From a virus: a DNA stretch of 40,108 nt. The notes under the pieces are model-generated. The model searched no databases, had not been told where the DNA came from, and saw only the letters and a list, made by a program, of their open reading frames with translations. This document shows positions 27,312 through 35,188 of this stretch, piece after piece. Each line of letters starts with the position of its first letter. Position 1 is the stretch's first letter. The translations under genes were made by a program, and so were the position numbers. The stretch lies in the IMG/VR virus record IMGVR_UViG_3300025154_000221, positions 1-40,108 of that record. The stretch is one strand, 5' to 3'.

Positions 27312-28851
27312 AAAAAAATTATTAACAATAGCGTTATTGGCGTCATTACTTGCGCTTCCAGCTATTGCGGCAAAAAAAGCATTAACAAATTTTAGTGATT
27401 ACACCAGCGGGCGGCCTGATGTGTCCAGAACTTTTTCAGCGGTTGATGATGCGATAACAGCTCTTACCGTATCAACAACTCCAGGAAACGACACAGTAAC
27501 ATCTGCTAAAATAGTTAACGGCGCAATACTTAACGCAGACATTAACGCTTCAGCAGCAATTGATTTCAGCAAATTTGCAGCTTTATCTTCAGGTAATTTA
27601 CTTGTGGGTAGCGCCGGCAACGTGGCAACATCGGTTGCTTTATCTGGAGATGGTACTTTAAGTAATGCCGGCGCTTTGTCCGTAACTGATTTAACTATAT
27701 CAGGCGAAGCACAAGGCGAAATACTTTACAATGATGGCTCAAATTGGGTTTCTTTAAATGTTGGTACTGCCGGTTATTCATTATTGACAAATGGCGCAGG
27801 ACAGAACCCGTCATGGGGAATACCTACATTAGCAACAACTTCTAATTTTAATAACACAATTACCGCCGAAGCTGGGGCTAGTGACTATACTTTAGATTTT
27901 GGGACAGCTGGTGGAGCTTACACTTTAACAGTTCCGGCGGTAGGTGGAGCTAGAACATTTGCATTTATAAATGAAACTCAAACATTCACGGCAGCTCAAA
28001 CGCTTCCAAATACTGGATTACATTTACTTGATACTAACGCTTCTCATGATCTCGTTATAGTTCCTGGGTCTGATTTAACAGCAGACAGGAACTTAACAAT
28101 TACTACCGGTGATGCAGCTAGAACAATTACTCTGGGTGGCGCAATAACTACAACGGGTGATTTAATAACAGTGGGTGATGATTCGCTTACCTTTACTACT
28201 GGTGGTGCTACTGATGTAACACTTCCTACAACTGGAACACTAGCAACCCTCGGTGGTATTGAGGCAATAACTGGAGTAAAAACCTTTACAACCCCCAAGT
28301 TAGAGGGTGGCGCAAATGACACAACTATTACAGCTGCTAACCAGACTAATGCAGCAGCCGTAGCTACAATTCCCGATATTGGGGATGCAGCTGATAATTT
28401 TGTAATGGATAATACGGCAGCAACAATAACTCTTAAAACAGTAGATGCGGACTCTAATACAATATCAAATATCAATGCAGATGAGCTTGACCCGATAGCA
28501 ATTGGTAATTATGGAGTTAAGGGCGTATTAACATACAATCTTACCAATCAGGCAGCAGCGGTAAACATTTACAGTTCAAATGCTCCTTTTAAATTCCTTA
28601 TAACCAACGTTCATTCTATTTCAACCAGTGCAGACGGCGGAACTTGGAAATTAAACAACGGAGCAGGCGGTGCAGGAACTGATGTTACAAATGCTGTAAC
28701 AGTGGCAGCAAGTGCAGATGATATTGATACTCCATCTGATATAACATACGCAGAGGCAGACATTGCGGCCAATGGCTCTTTGTCTATAGTCCCAGACGGT
28801 GGCGGCGTTCTGGATTGTATTATATTTATTGAGTTTATCAGAATAGACTAA
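27301..28851 (+). CDS. Fibre-like beta protein with N-terminal signal peptide
   Basis: 516 residues. Starts with a textbook signal peptide: KLRKK, hydrophobic core LLTIALLASLLALPAI, cleavage-type AIAA-KKA. The rest is Gly/Ala/Thr-rich beta repeats as in phage fibres (AQGEILYNDGSNWVSLN, NPSWGIPT, TGTLATLGGIEAITGVKTF), ending with a jelly-roll-like domain (KFLITNVHSISTSADGG, LSIVPDGGGVLDCIIFIEF). A Sec-exported fibre is unusual in a virion module. Either a virion fibre or head-associated surface protein whose leader has another purpose, or an exported adhesin. Confidence 0.8.
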   Translation: MKLRKKLLTIALLASLLALPAIAAKKALTNFSDYTSGRPDVSRTFSAVDDAITALTVSTTPGNDTVTSAKIVNGAILNADINASAAIDFSKFAALSSGNLLVGSAGNVATSVALSGDGTLSNAGALSVTDLTISGEAQGEILYNDGSNWVSLNVGTAGYSLLTNGAGQNPSWGIPTLATTSNFNNTITAEAGASDYTLDFGTAGGAYTLTVPAVGGARTFAFINETQTFTAAQTLPNTGLHLLDTNASHDLVIVPGSDLTADRNLTITTGDAARTITLGGAITTTGDLITVGDDSLTFTTGGATDVTLPTTGTLATLGGIEAITGVKTFTTPKLEGGANDTTITAANQTNAAAVATIPDIGDAADNFVMDNTAATITLKTVDADSNTISNINADELDPIAIGNYGVKGVLTYNLTNQAAAVNIYSSNAPFKFLITNVHSISTSADGGTWKLNNGAGGAGTDVTNAVTVAASADDIDTPSDITYAEADIAANGSLSIVPDGGGVLDCIIFIEFIRID

Positions 28852-28862
28852 CTTAAAAACTT

Positions 28863-28889
28863 AGGGGCGGAATCTGCCCCTATCCTTTT
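28863..28889 (+). terminator. Hairpin with T-rich tail between fibre-like gene and portal gene
   Basis: AGGGGCGG pairs with CTGCCCCT (one G-U), tri-loop, followed by ATCCTTTT. May be a partial terminator or RNA processing signal. Confidence 0.6.
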
Positions 28890-28908
28890 GGGTTAACAGG
28901 AAAAACAA

Positions 28909-30774
28909 ATGCCTAACGAGCTGATACAAGAGCAAAATATAATAGAACTTAATAACGAGTTGGAAAGCAAGCTAGTGCCTTGGATTACCACTCATTATAC
29001 TCAATGGATGGAAGACTTACAGCCTCACGTTAATAAGTTTGACGAGTTATTTAAGCACATATTTATTGATACCGCCACTGACGAAGTAAAAGATGATAAA
29101 GCGTATATTATGCCCGGCATCTATAAACGGTTTATGACTTATATAGCTCACATGGTATCAAATGTTTATCCAAGTCCGGAAGCATCTTTTGATGTACAGG
29201 GCGAGGATTTTTTAAGCTCAAAGTCTGTAAGTAAACAAAAATCTTTACTTGCAAAAGAACTTAAAAATATGGATTACTACCAGATAATAGCGCAATACCT
29301 TTTTTATCGAGCACTAAAAGGTGAAGTAGTCAGGTATATTACCTGGGAAAAGAAAACCAAGAAAGTCCGCAGAAAATTAAGCTTCTTAGAAAAGCAGTAC
29401 AATAAAATAGCTTCTTTGGTTGGAATGGAGTCAAACAAAGAAAAATTTAAAATTGTTGAGGTTCCGGCGTATGAGGGTTGCAAAATAACGGTAATTGACC
29501 CGCACAAATTTGTATTTGACAAAAACCAAAAGTATGATTGGGTAAACTGTCCTAAAATATACCCTACGTTAGCTACTTTTGAAGAAATAAAACAAAATCA
29601 GGCATATAGCAATTATGAAGAATTAGAGTCCTTAGAAAATCAATCCGGGCATGAGAAAGAAACTGAAAACTCTACCCCTGTTGCTGGTGAAAATATCAGT
29701 ACACAAGATGGCAAAATAGTTCTTTTGCATTTTTGGGGAAGCCTAAAACTTGATGATGGCACCGTGTTGACTGACTATTATATCGTATTGGCCGGGAACA
29801 AAAAAATCATACGATTTGAACCTAACTCTTATCCATTCTGCCCTATTAGAAGGTCGTCATTTCTCGACAACCCAAAGACAGGCCGGTCAATAAGTATGTT
29901 TGATTGCGCAGTTCCCCTTAATCAATACAATTCTGAACTTTTTCAGGATGCGCAGCGCTGCGCTGGGCTTGTGGTAGACAGGCCAAGCTTTGGGCCAGAG
30001 GGATTACTGCCAGAAAAACAAATTGAAATAAAGCGGGGCATGTATATTGGCCTAAAAAAAGATTCCCTAACTGACGGCGATATTGAATTCATGGATTATG
30101 CTCCAGGATTAGCAGCCATAGTAAATCTTATGCCTATAAGCAACCAAGAAATAGAATCCGCAACAGGTATATTTGATAATATGCTAGGGCAAGACGTAAG
30201 TGGCGGTAGGACTGCAACTGAAATGTCAATGGTAGGCTCCGGACAAGAGAAAAGAATGCTTAACGAGGTTAAAGACTTCACCCGCGAGCTTATTATAAAA
30301 GATATTGAGGATATAGCTGAATTAAACGCAGGATATCGCATTGAGCCTGTGCCCGTAAGAACTGCAAAGACTGGCGGGTTTGGCTTCGATATGATTAAAG
30401 AAGAGGACTGGCTGGGCAATTATTCGTATTCATACGGCGATGCTCTCAGCACGCTAGATAGAAAGCAAAAGCTCAATGAAAACATGTCTATTCTTAAAGA
30501 GTTCTTAATGCTTCCACCCATACAAGCCGAACTTGGCGGGGGGATGCTGGAGCTTCTTAAATGGACATTAGAACAGATGGGAATGGATAATGCAGACCAG
30601 CTCATTGAAACAATGAGACAGGAAACTCAGGCCAAAATGGGAGGTATGATAAATGGACAACCAGGACAAGTACAGGGCCCTCCGATACCAGGAATTGATC
30701 CAAATGGAGGGATGGAAGTCCCTCCGGGAGCAATGCCAGAAATACCAGCTGGATCATATCCGCAAGGATTCTGA
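28909..30774 (+). CDS. Portal protein (podovirus type)
   Basis: 621 residues behind AGGAAAAACAA. Features of podovirus portals: IYKRFMTYIAHMVSNVYPS, RALKGEVVRYITWEKK, PFCPIRRSSFLDNPKTGRS, TGIFDNMLGQDVSGGRTATE and a helical C-terminal part, ending with a Gly/Pro-rich tail (about 590-621). Twelve copies form the DNA channel and bind terminase. Length and position between terminase and scaffold agree. Its last 122 bp are read in another frame by the gene at 30653. Confidence 0.88.
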   Translation: MPNELIQEQNIIELNNELESKLVPWITTHYTQWMEDLQPHVNKFDELFKHIFIDTATDEVKDDKAYIMPGIYKRFMTYIAHMVSNVYPSPEASFDVQGEDFLSSKSVSKQKSLLAKELKNMDYYQIIAQYLFYRALKGEVVRYITWEKKTKKVRRKLSFLEKQYNKIASLVGMESNKEKFKIVEVPAYEGCKITVIDPHKFVFDKNQKYDWVNCPKIYPTLATFEEIKQNQAYSNYEELESLENQSGHEKETENSTPVAGENISTQDGKIVLLHFWGSLKLDDGTVLTDYYIVLAGNKKIIRFEPNSYPFCPIRRSSFLDNPKTGRSISMFDCAVPLNQYNSELFQDAQRCAGLVVDRPSFGPEGLLPEKQIEIKRGMYIGLKKDSLTDGDIEFMDYAPGLAAIVNLMPISNQEIESATGIFDNMLGQDVSGGRTATEMSMVGSGQEKRMLNEVKDFTRELIIKDIEDIAELNAGYRIEPVPVRTAKTGGFGFDMIKEEDWLGNYSYSYGDALSTLDRKQKLNENMSILKEFLMLPPIQAELGGGMLELLKWTLEQMGMDNADQLIETMRQETQAKMGGMINGQPGQVQGPPIPGIDPNGGMEVPPGAMPEIPAGSYPQGF

Positions 30775-30853
30775 TGCTATGGACTATTTAGCAGGCATGA
30801 ACAAGGTATTTAATATTATTGATGATGAAATTGAAAAATTTAAAAACAAATAA
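30653..30853 (+). CDS. 66-residue protein overprinted on the portal 3' end
   Basis: ATG 30653 behind TGGGAGGTATGATAA. Out of frame with the portal over 30653-30774. The sequence YQELIQMEGWKSLREQCQKY and AMDYLAGMNKVFNIIDDEIE is a clear helical protein and resembles small proteins next to portal genes in other phages. The portal tail over the same bases is low complexity, suggesting this frame constrains it. Confidence 0.75.
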   Translation: MDNQDKYRALRYQELIQMEGWKSLREQCQKYQLDHIRKDSDAMDYLAGMNKVFNIIDDEIEKFKNK

Positions 30854-30864
30854 AGGGGAATATT

Positions 30865-30978
30865 ATGAAAAAGAAAGCAGCTAAAAAAGCTCAAAAATCA
30901 AATGACAAAATGCCGATGATGCCTAAAGAGAAAATGATGATGAAGCAAAAACAGATGAAAAAGAATATGGGGAAATAG
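30865..30978 (+). CDS. 37-residue Lys/Met-rich peptide
   Basis: Behind AAAGGGGAATATT. Sequence MKKKAAKKAQKSNDKMPMMP followed by repeated KEKMMMKQ: strongly basic and Met-rich. Such peptides in head operons may bind DNA or scaffold. Function inferred only from charge and position. Confidence 0.6.
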   Translation: MKKKAAKKAQKSNDKMPMMPKEKMMMKQKQMKKNMGK

Positions 30979-30982
30979 TTTT

Positions 30983-31189
30983 TTACCGCATCTCTGTCAT
31001 TATAATAGGCAGCGTAAAGCAAGTAATAGTAAATAAAATTACAAACCATAGAGCAATAAGTTGTGAGATGTCTTTTTCTTGTTTTTTAATTTCATTTAGA
31101 CTTAATGATTTATATTTATACCCGTAAGTTAAGCTATTATTTGTATTTGTTATGACTGGCATTAAAGCCGCCATAAACCCATTGCTCAT
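30983..31189 (-). CDS. 68-residue membrane protein (minus-strand cassette)
   Basis: From ATG 31189-31187 with GAGGTGCGGTG upstream. One clear hydrophobic segment near the C-terminus (LIALWFVILFTITCFTLPII) and a weaker N-terminal one (FMAALMPVI). Downstream gene of a two-gene - strand unit inside the head genes. Possibly a lysogen-expressed membrane protein. No family recognised. Confidence 0.6.
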   Translation of the reverse strand: MSNGFMAALMPVITNTNNSLTYGYKYKSLSLNEIKKQEKDISQLIALWFVILFTITCFTLPIIMTEMR

Positions 31190-31202
31190 CACCGCACCTC
31201 AG

Positions 31203-31346
31203 TTATTTTTTTAAAAATTTTGTTATTCCAAGTTTTTCTAAAACATCTTTTTTATAGTTTTTATCAATTTTTGCACGTTCATAAACTAAATTAACATAAT
31301 CTATATAAGGTAATTTTAAAGTAGTTATTTGCTTATAAGTATTCAT
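31203..31346 (-). CDS. 47-residue protein heading the minus-strand cassette
   Basis: ATG 31346-31344 behind AGAGGTGAGTT. Sequence MNTYKQITTLKLPYIDYVNL followed by a basic helical part (RAKIDKNYKKDVLEKLGI). Start lies in the loop of a 13-bp inverted repeat. Function unknown. Confidence 0.55.
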   Translation of the reverse strand: MNTYKQITTLKLPYIDYVNLVYERAKIDKNYKKDVLEKLGITKFLKK

Positions 31347-31380
31347 AACTCACCTCTCATCTAATAATTATAAGCAAATA
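31326..31380. repeat. 13-bp perfect inverted repeat around the cassette start
   Basis: TATTTGCTTATAA (31326-31338) and TTATAAGCAAATA (31368-31380), 29-bp spacer that includes the ribosome site and start codon of the - strand gene. The right arm holds a TATAAT on the - strand. Confidence 0.7.
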
Positions 31381-31430
31381 GCCCTGAAAAAATAGGGGAT
31401 ATTAAACATAAAAATAAATAAGGAGTAACC

Positions 31431-32453
31431 ATGTCAGACGAACTAAACGTACCGCCTACAACCGTGGACGCTACACCAGCGGACAACTCAGCGCCGGAGC
31501 CTGTGGAAACAGACAACTCACAAAGCGCAGAGCCCGCTAAAGCTGAACCGGCAGAAAGTACAGAACCAACGACAGAAACAAAACCGGAGCCAAACCCAGT
31601 AGTTAAAGAATTAGGCGTAACTGAGGAACATATTAAAAAATACTACCCCGAAGGAATGCCTGATAGCTTAAGTGACGCAGAAAAACGCTTGATTAAATCA
31701 AGCTATAACTCTGAGAAAATGGCTCATGAAAAAGCTCAACGACTTGCTGAAAAAGAAGCGAAAGAGAAAGAAGCAGAAGAAAAGCAAAAGGATACTGTAT
31801 TAGAGTCACAGGACACAGAATTAAAAACAGTATATCAAGGACTTAAGCAACAGTTTGTATCTGAAAAAACCCAAATATTGGAATTTATCAGGCAGAAGCA
31901 ACCGTTTACATACACTGATGATCAAGGCAATCAATATACTGTAAGCCCTACGCAAGAAAATGCAGAGCAGTTAAAAGAATATTTTATACAGGAATATGCT
32001 GCAAAGTCCTTAACCGTGGATAGAAATTATCCAGAAGCTGCTAAGAAAATTGCTTCTGAAAAAGCTAAAAGAGAACGGGAAAAAAGCAATAAAGGTTATG
32101 AATCATTTATGACTGAATCCGCTAGTGTCCCCGAAAATAAGCAAGTGATCGAGTTTTACAAAAACGTTATGCCGTATGAACCAGAACTGACAAAGGACAT
32201 CCTTAAATCATACGATGCATACTATCATGCAAGAAAGAAAAGGGAAGCTGACACCGAAGAAGCAGCCGCCGCGCATAATGAGGATGTTAATAAACTTCCA
32301 CAAATAACAACGGGAGCCAAAACAACCAGTGCTTATGCCGGAATCCCTCGTACTTGGAAAGAAATCCAAGTAAAAGCATCTAAAGATCGAGCATGGTATG
32401 CAAAAAACCAAAAAACAATCGACGAAATGGACGCAAAAGGATTATTAAAATAA
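31431..32453 (+). CDS. Scaffolding protein
   Basis: 340 residues behind AAGGAGTAACC. N-terminal 60 residues are Pro/Glu/Thr-rich and disordered, then a long charged helical section (EKAQRLAEKEAKEKEAEEKQ). A basic C-terminal end (TWKEIQVKASKDRAWYAKNQ) could bind coat protein, as in P22 scaffold. Size and position before coat match gp8-like scaffolds (303 in P22). Assembles proheads then leaves. Confidence 0.8.
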   Translation: MSDELNVPPTTVDATPADNSAPEPVETDNSQSAEPAKAEPAESTEPTTETKPEPNPVVKELGVTEEHIKKYYPEGMPDSLSDAEKRLIKSSYNSEKMAHEKAQRLAEKEAKEKEAEEKQKDTVLESQDTELKTVYQGLKQQFVSEKTQILEFIRQKQPFTYTDDQGNQYTVSPTQENAEQLKEYFIQEYAAKSLTVDRNYPEAAKKIASEKAKREREKSNKGYESFMTESASVPENKQVIEFYKNVMPYEPELTKDILKSYDAYYHARKKREADTEEAAAAHNEDVNKLPQITTGAKTTSAYAGIPRTWKEIQVKASKDRAWYAKNQKTIDEMDAKGLLK

Positions 32454-32466
32454 AGGAGAAAACGCA

Positions 32467-32895
32467 ATGTCAACACAATCACAAACCACACAAATGAACG
32501 TTGCCATCCCGGTAACAACTCATAGATTCTTATATGATTTTGACCTTCACGGTGGAGCTATAGGAGCTATTGAAATAGCAGACGGCTTCTTGCTGCCTGG
32601 GGAATATATTAAACAGGCATATGTTGAAGAAGTAGTTGGAGATAACCCGACTTCGGGTGGTTCCGCGACTATAGCCATACATGTTTCTCAGGCAAACGAC
32701 GTTTTAACAGCAACTGCCTATAACGATGCGGTGTTCACTGGTACTTTTGGGGCGGGTGCTCCTGTTGATACAGCAGCAAGCTTTGTTAAAAACACCGGAA
32801 CAACAGCTCTTGATTTAACTCTTACAATAGCAGACGCTGCACTAACAGGCGGCAGTTTCTATATTAACGTAGTTAAGACAGGTCAAAGAGACTAA
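32467..32895 (+). CDS. Head decoration or capsid fibre protein
   Basis: 142 residues. Beta-rich jelly-roll-like protein (AIEIADGFLLPGEYIKQAYV, SATIAIHVSQANDVLTATAY, DLTLTIADAALTGGSFYINV). Its end resembles the final domain of the 516-residue fibre-like protein in style. Located between scaffold and coat, the usual place of decoration or head-fibre genes. Confidence 0.65.
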   Translation: MSTQSQTTQMNVAIPVTTHRFLYDFDLHGGAIGAIEIADGFLLPGEYIKQAYVEEVVGDNPTSGGSATIAIHVSQANDVLTATAYNDAVFTGTFGAGAPVDTAASFVKNTGTTALDLTLTIADAALTGGSFYINVVKTGQRD

Positions 32896-32917
32896 TTAAG
32901 TAATTTATAAACAAAAT

Positions 32918-32940
32918 GCCCCTAACGACAGGGGCTTATT
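32918..32940 (+). terminator. Hairpin before the coat gene
   Basis: GCCCCT-aacgac-AGGGGC followed by TTATTT. Weak U-tract; likely a partial terminator or processing site. Confidence 0.65.
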
Positions 32941-32973
32941 TAGTATGCAAAATTTACGAAAGGAAAAACAAAA

Positions 32974-33837
32974 ATGGCAAGCACAACTTATAATTTTATA
33001 CCGGAAAAGTGGAGTACAAAACTTGACTTTAACCTTTATAACGATTCTACAATGTTGAAACTTGTAAATACTGACTATGAAGGTGATGCCAAGAAAACCG
33101 ATACAGTGTTTATAAGAACACCTGGCACTGTGGCACAAGGAACTTATGCAGGGTCTATTACTTATGAAAACCTATCCCCAACAAAAACATCATTACTTAT
33201 TGACCAGTTTAAATACGCCGCATTCAAATGTGACGATATTACCGAGGCTCAATCTGATGTTAAAGTTCTTGAATCTCATATTGAAGAAGTAAGGGAAACA
33301 AGAAGACTAACCGTTGATACTCATTTACAGACTCATTATGCTGACGTCCCAACAGCAAACCAAGTTGACCTACAGGACGTAGGCGGCGGCGGTTCAGATG
33401 GTGATGGTATTGTACTTGATAAAGACACAATGTACGAGGCTTTCCCCATCCTGAAAAGAAAAATGGCAAGATCAAAAGCTTTTCATAAAGCCGCAGGCAC
33501 TCCTTGGATTGTAGTACCTCCAGAGGTTACGGAAAAACTTGTGCAAATGCCTGAGTTTTTAAACCTTGAAAAACTAGGAGAAAAAGCAGTAGAAAAAGGA
33601 ATGGTCGGAATGGTGTCAGGGTTTGAAATTTATGAATTGAATAACCTTGTAGCAGTAAACTCAAAATACTACTGCCTGGCAGGAACTAAAAAATCTATTA
33701 CATTCGCGCATCAGATTAAAAAGATGGAGACTATCAGACTTGAAGGGAGCTTCGATACAGCTATCAGGCTTCTTGATGGTTTTGGCTCCAAGGTAATAAA
33801 TACATCAAGATTAGGGCAAATTATATTTGCTGCGTAA
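32974..33837 (+). CDS. Major capsid protein (HK97 fold, P22-like)
   Basis: 287 residues behind GAAAGGAAAAACAAA. Segments IPEKWSTKLDFNLYNDSTML, RETRRLTVDTHLQTHYADVP, PWIVVPPEVTEKLVQMPEF and SITFAHQIKKMETIRLEGSF are of the P22-coat type (insertion-less, shorter than P22 gp5 at 430). Forms the icosahedral shell. Preceded by scaffold and flanked by hairpins, which fits very high expression. Confidence 0.85.
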   Translation: MASTTYNFIPEKWSTKLDFNLYNDSTMLKLVNTDYEGDAKKTDTVFIRTPGTVAQGTYAGSITYENLSPTKTSLLIDQFKYAAFKCDDITEAQSDVKVLESHIEEVRETRRLTVDTHLQTHYADVPTANQVDLQDVGGGGSDGDGIVLDKDTMYEAFPILKRKMARSKAFHKAAGTPWIVVPPEVTEKLVQMPEFLNLEKLGEKAVEKGMVGMVSGFEIYELNNLVAVNSKYYCLAGTKKSITFAHQIKKMETIRLEGSFDTAIRLLDGFGSKVINTSRLGQIIFAA

Positions 33838-33845
33838 TAGTAAAT

Positions 33846-33871
33846 GGGAGGGCTTAAGCCCTCCCTCTTTT
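33846..33871 (+). terminator. Hairpin after the coat gene
   Basis: GGGAGGGCTTAAGCCCTCCC (33846-33865) is a perfect 20-bp palindrome followed by TCTTTT. Likely terminator or 3' stabiliser. Confidence 0.8.
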
Positions 33872-33884
33872 AAAAGGAGGAAAA

Positions 33885-34262
33885 ATGACAACTTTAAAAA
33901 AAGAACAAGACAGATTTATTGATGACATCGAAAAGGAGGAGCAGGGCTTTGACGAGCTTGTAGAGTCGGAATCCGAAATGCCGGAAACGATTACTATAAA
34001 AGATATTAAAAAAGTTCCCCGTGGAGACAAGTGCCCTGATGGAGAGCTTTTCTCGGAAAAAACAGTGTGGAAAGTTTTTCATGTAGGAAATAAAAAACTA
34101 TCTTTTATGAATGGGTTAGGCGTTGATGCTAAATTGTCCAACAGGGACGACATAAGAAAACAGTTTTGGAAGGGAGAAATATCTTCATGCAGTATTCAGA
34201 ATATAAACGCTGATACTACTTACAGGATTAAATTTGAATATTACGAGGATTATGCTGAATAA
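33885..34262 (+). CDS. Head-completion region protein, unknown
   Basis: 125 residues behind AAAGGAGGAAAA. Acidic N-terminus then beta-like segments (ITIKDIKKVPRGDKCPDGEL, VWKVFHVGNKKLSFMNG). Ends in TAATG with the adaptor gene. Position suggests a head-associated protein; no family recognised. Confidence 0.65.
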   Translation: MTTLKKEQDRFIDDIEKEEQGFDELVESESEMPETITIKDIKKVPRGDKCPDGELFSEKTVWKVFHVGNKKLSFMNGLGVDAKLSNRDDIRKQFWKGEISSCSIQNINADTTYRIKFEYYEDYAE

Positions 34263-35188
34263 TGGCAACTAATTACAGTACAATATTAAACAATGTATGT
34301 ATTTTATCAAAGGAAACTCAGCCCAGCACATTTGCATCAACGGCCGAGCCATATCCTGAGTTAAAAAAATACATTGTTGATGTATTAGGGGATATCTGCC
34401 AGTCCCATGACTGGACATTTTTAGAAAGATCTTATGATCTTTCAACAGTCAGCGGTACACGGGAGTATTCCTTGCCTGGCGATTTAGAATTGAAAAATAT
34501 CTTAGCTGATGGAGTGAGGCGTGCAAGCTGGACGCCTCCACTCTATTATGTGCAGGATAGTATTTTAGATCAGACTGTATTAACCTCAGGCGCGCCTATC
34601 AGGTATTCAGTATTTAACAATCAGTTAATCCTTGACCCCACACCCGACGCTGCTTATACCATTACTATAAAATATAGGACAAATTATTACGCCTATGCAG
34701 TTACTTCTGTAGATGCAGATTCCGCAAGCGCGCAGGCGCAATTAAACATTGCTGCCACAACGGGAGCAGAAGCCAATGGGTATGTGTTAATAGGCAGCGG
34801 CACCGCCCGTCGGGAAGAAGGCCGCATAAGTTCTTTTAATGCAAGCAATTATTTAACCTTGTCCAGCAATTTAGCCTATACCCACACTTTAGCACAGGCC
34901 GACCCTGTTTATATTTCCAGAGATACGTTATCAGATTCAACAGATATAACACTAATCCCTGATAGATTTATAAAGGCCATAGAGTACGGAGCAGCGGCGG
35001 CGTATCGTGGCAATTTTAGACCGGATGAAAAATATGCAATTTTAGAGAGAAAATACCAGGATTATTTAAAAGACCTACGAGCTTCTGACGGGTTCGGGGA
35101 TGATGCCTATCCCTCTTTAGTAGTAGGAAGAAATAACAAGAACGCAAACAGGATGTTAATTGATAGTTTTAGGTTGGCGGGCAGGTAA
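34262..35188 (+). CDS. Head-tail adaptor (P22 gp4-like position)
   Basis: 308 residues. Helical N-terminal (LKKYIVDVLGDICQSHDWTF), REYSLPGDLELKNI, ILDPTPDAAYTITIKYRTNY, then FIKAIEYGAAAAYRGNFRPD and a helical end (AILERKYQDYLKDLRASDG). This helix-beta-helix plan is that of podovirus adaptor proteins that bind the portal. Coupled to both neighbours by TAATG. Confidence 0.75.
   Translation: MATNYSTILNNVCILSKETQPSTFASTAEPYPELKKYIVDVLGDICQSHDWTFLERSYDLSTVSGTREYSLPGDLELKNILADGVRRASWTPPLYYVQDSILDQTVLTSGAPIRYSVFNNQLILDPTPDAAYTITIKYRTNYYAYAVTSVDADSASAQAQLNIAATTGAEANGYVLIGSGTARREEGRISSFNASNYLTLSSNLAYTHTLAQADPVYISRDTLSDSTDITLIPDRFIKAIEYGAAAAYRGNFRPDEKYAILERKYQDYLKDLRASDGFGDDAYPSLVVGRNNKNANRMLIDSFRLAGR

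Noticed and set aside
27399-28475. Antisense frames in the fibre-like gene and similar ones in other Gly/Thr-rich genes
   Set aside because: Long antisense frames arise from biased composition (Ala/Val/Ser-rich text); no start sites.
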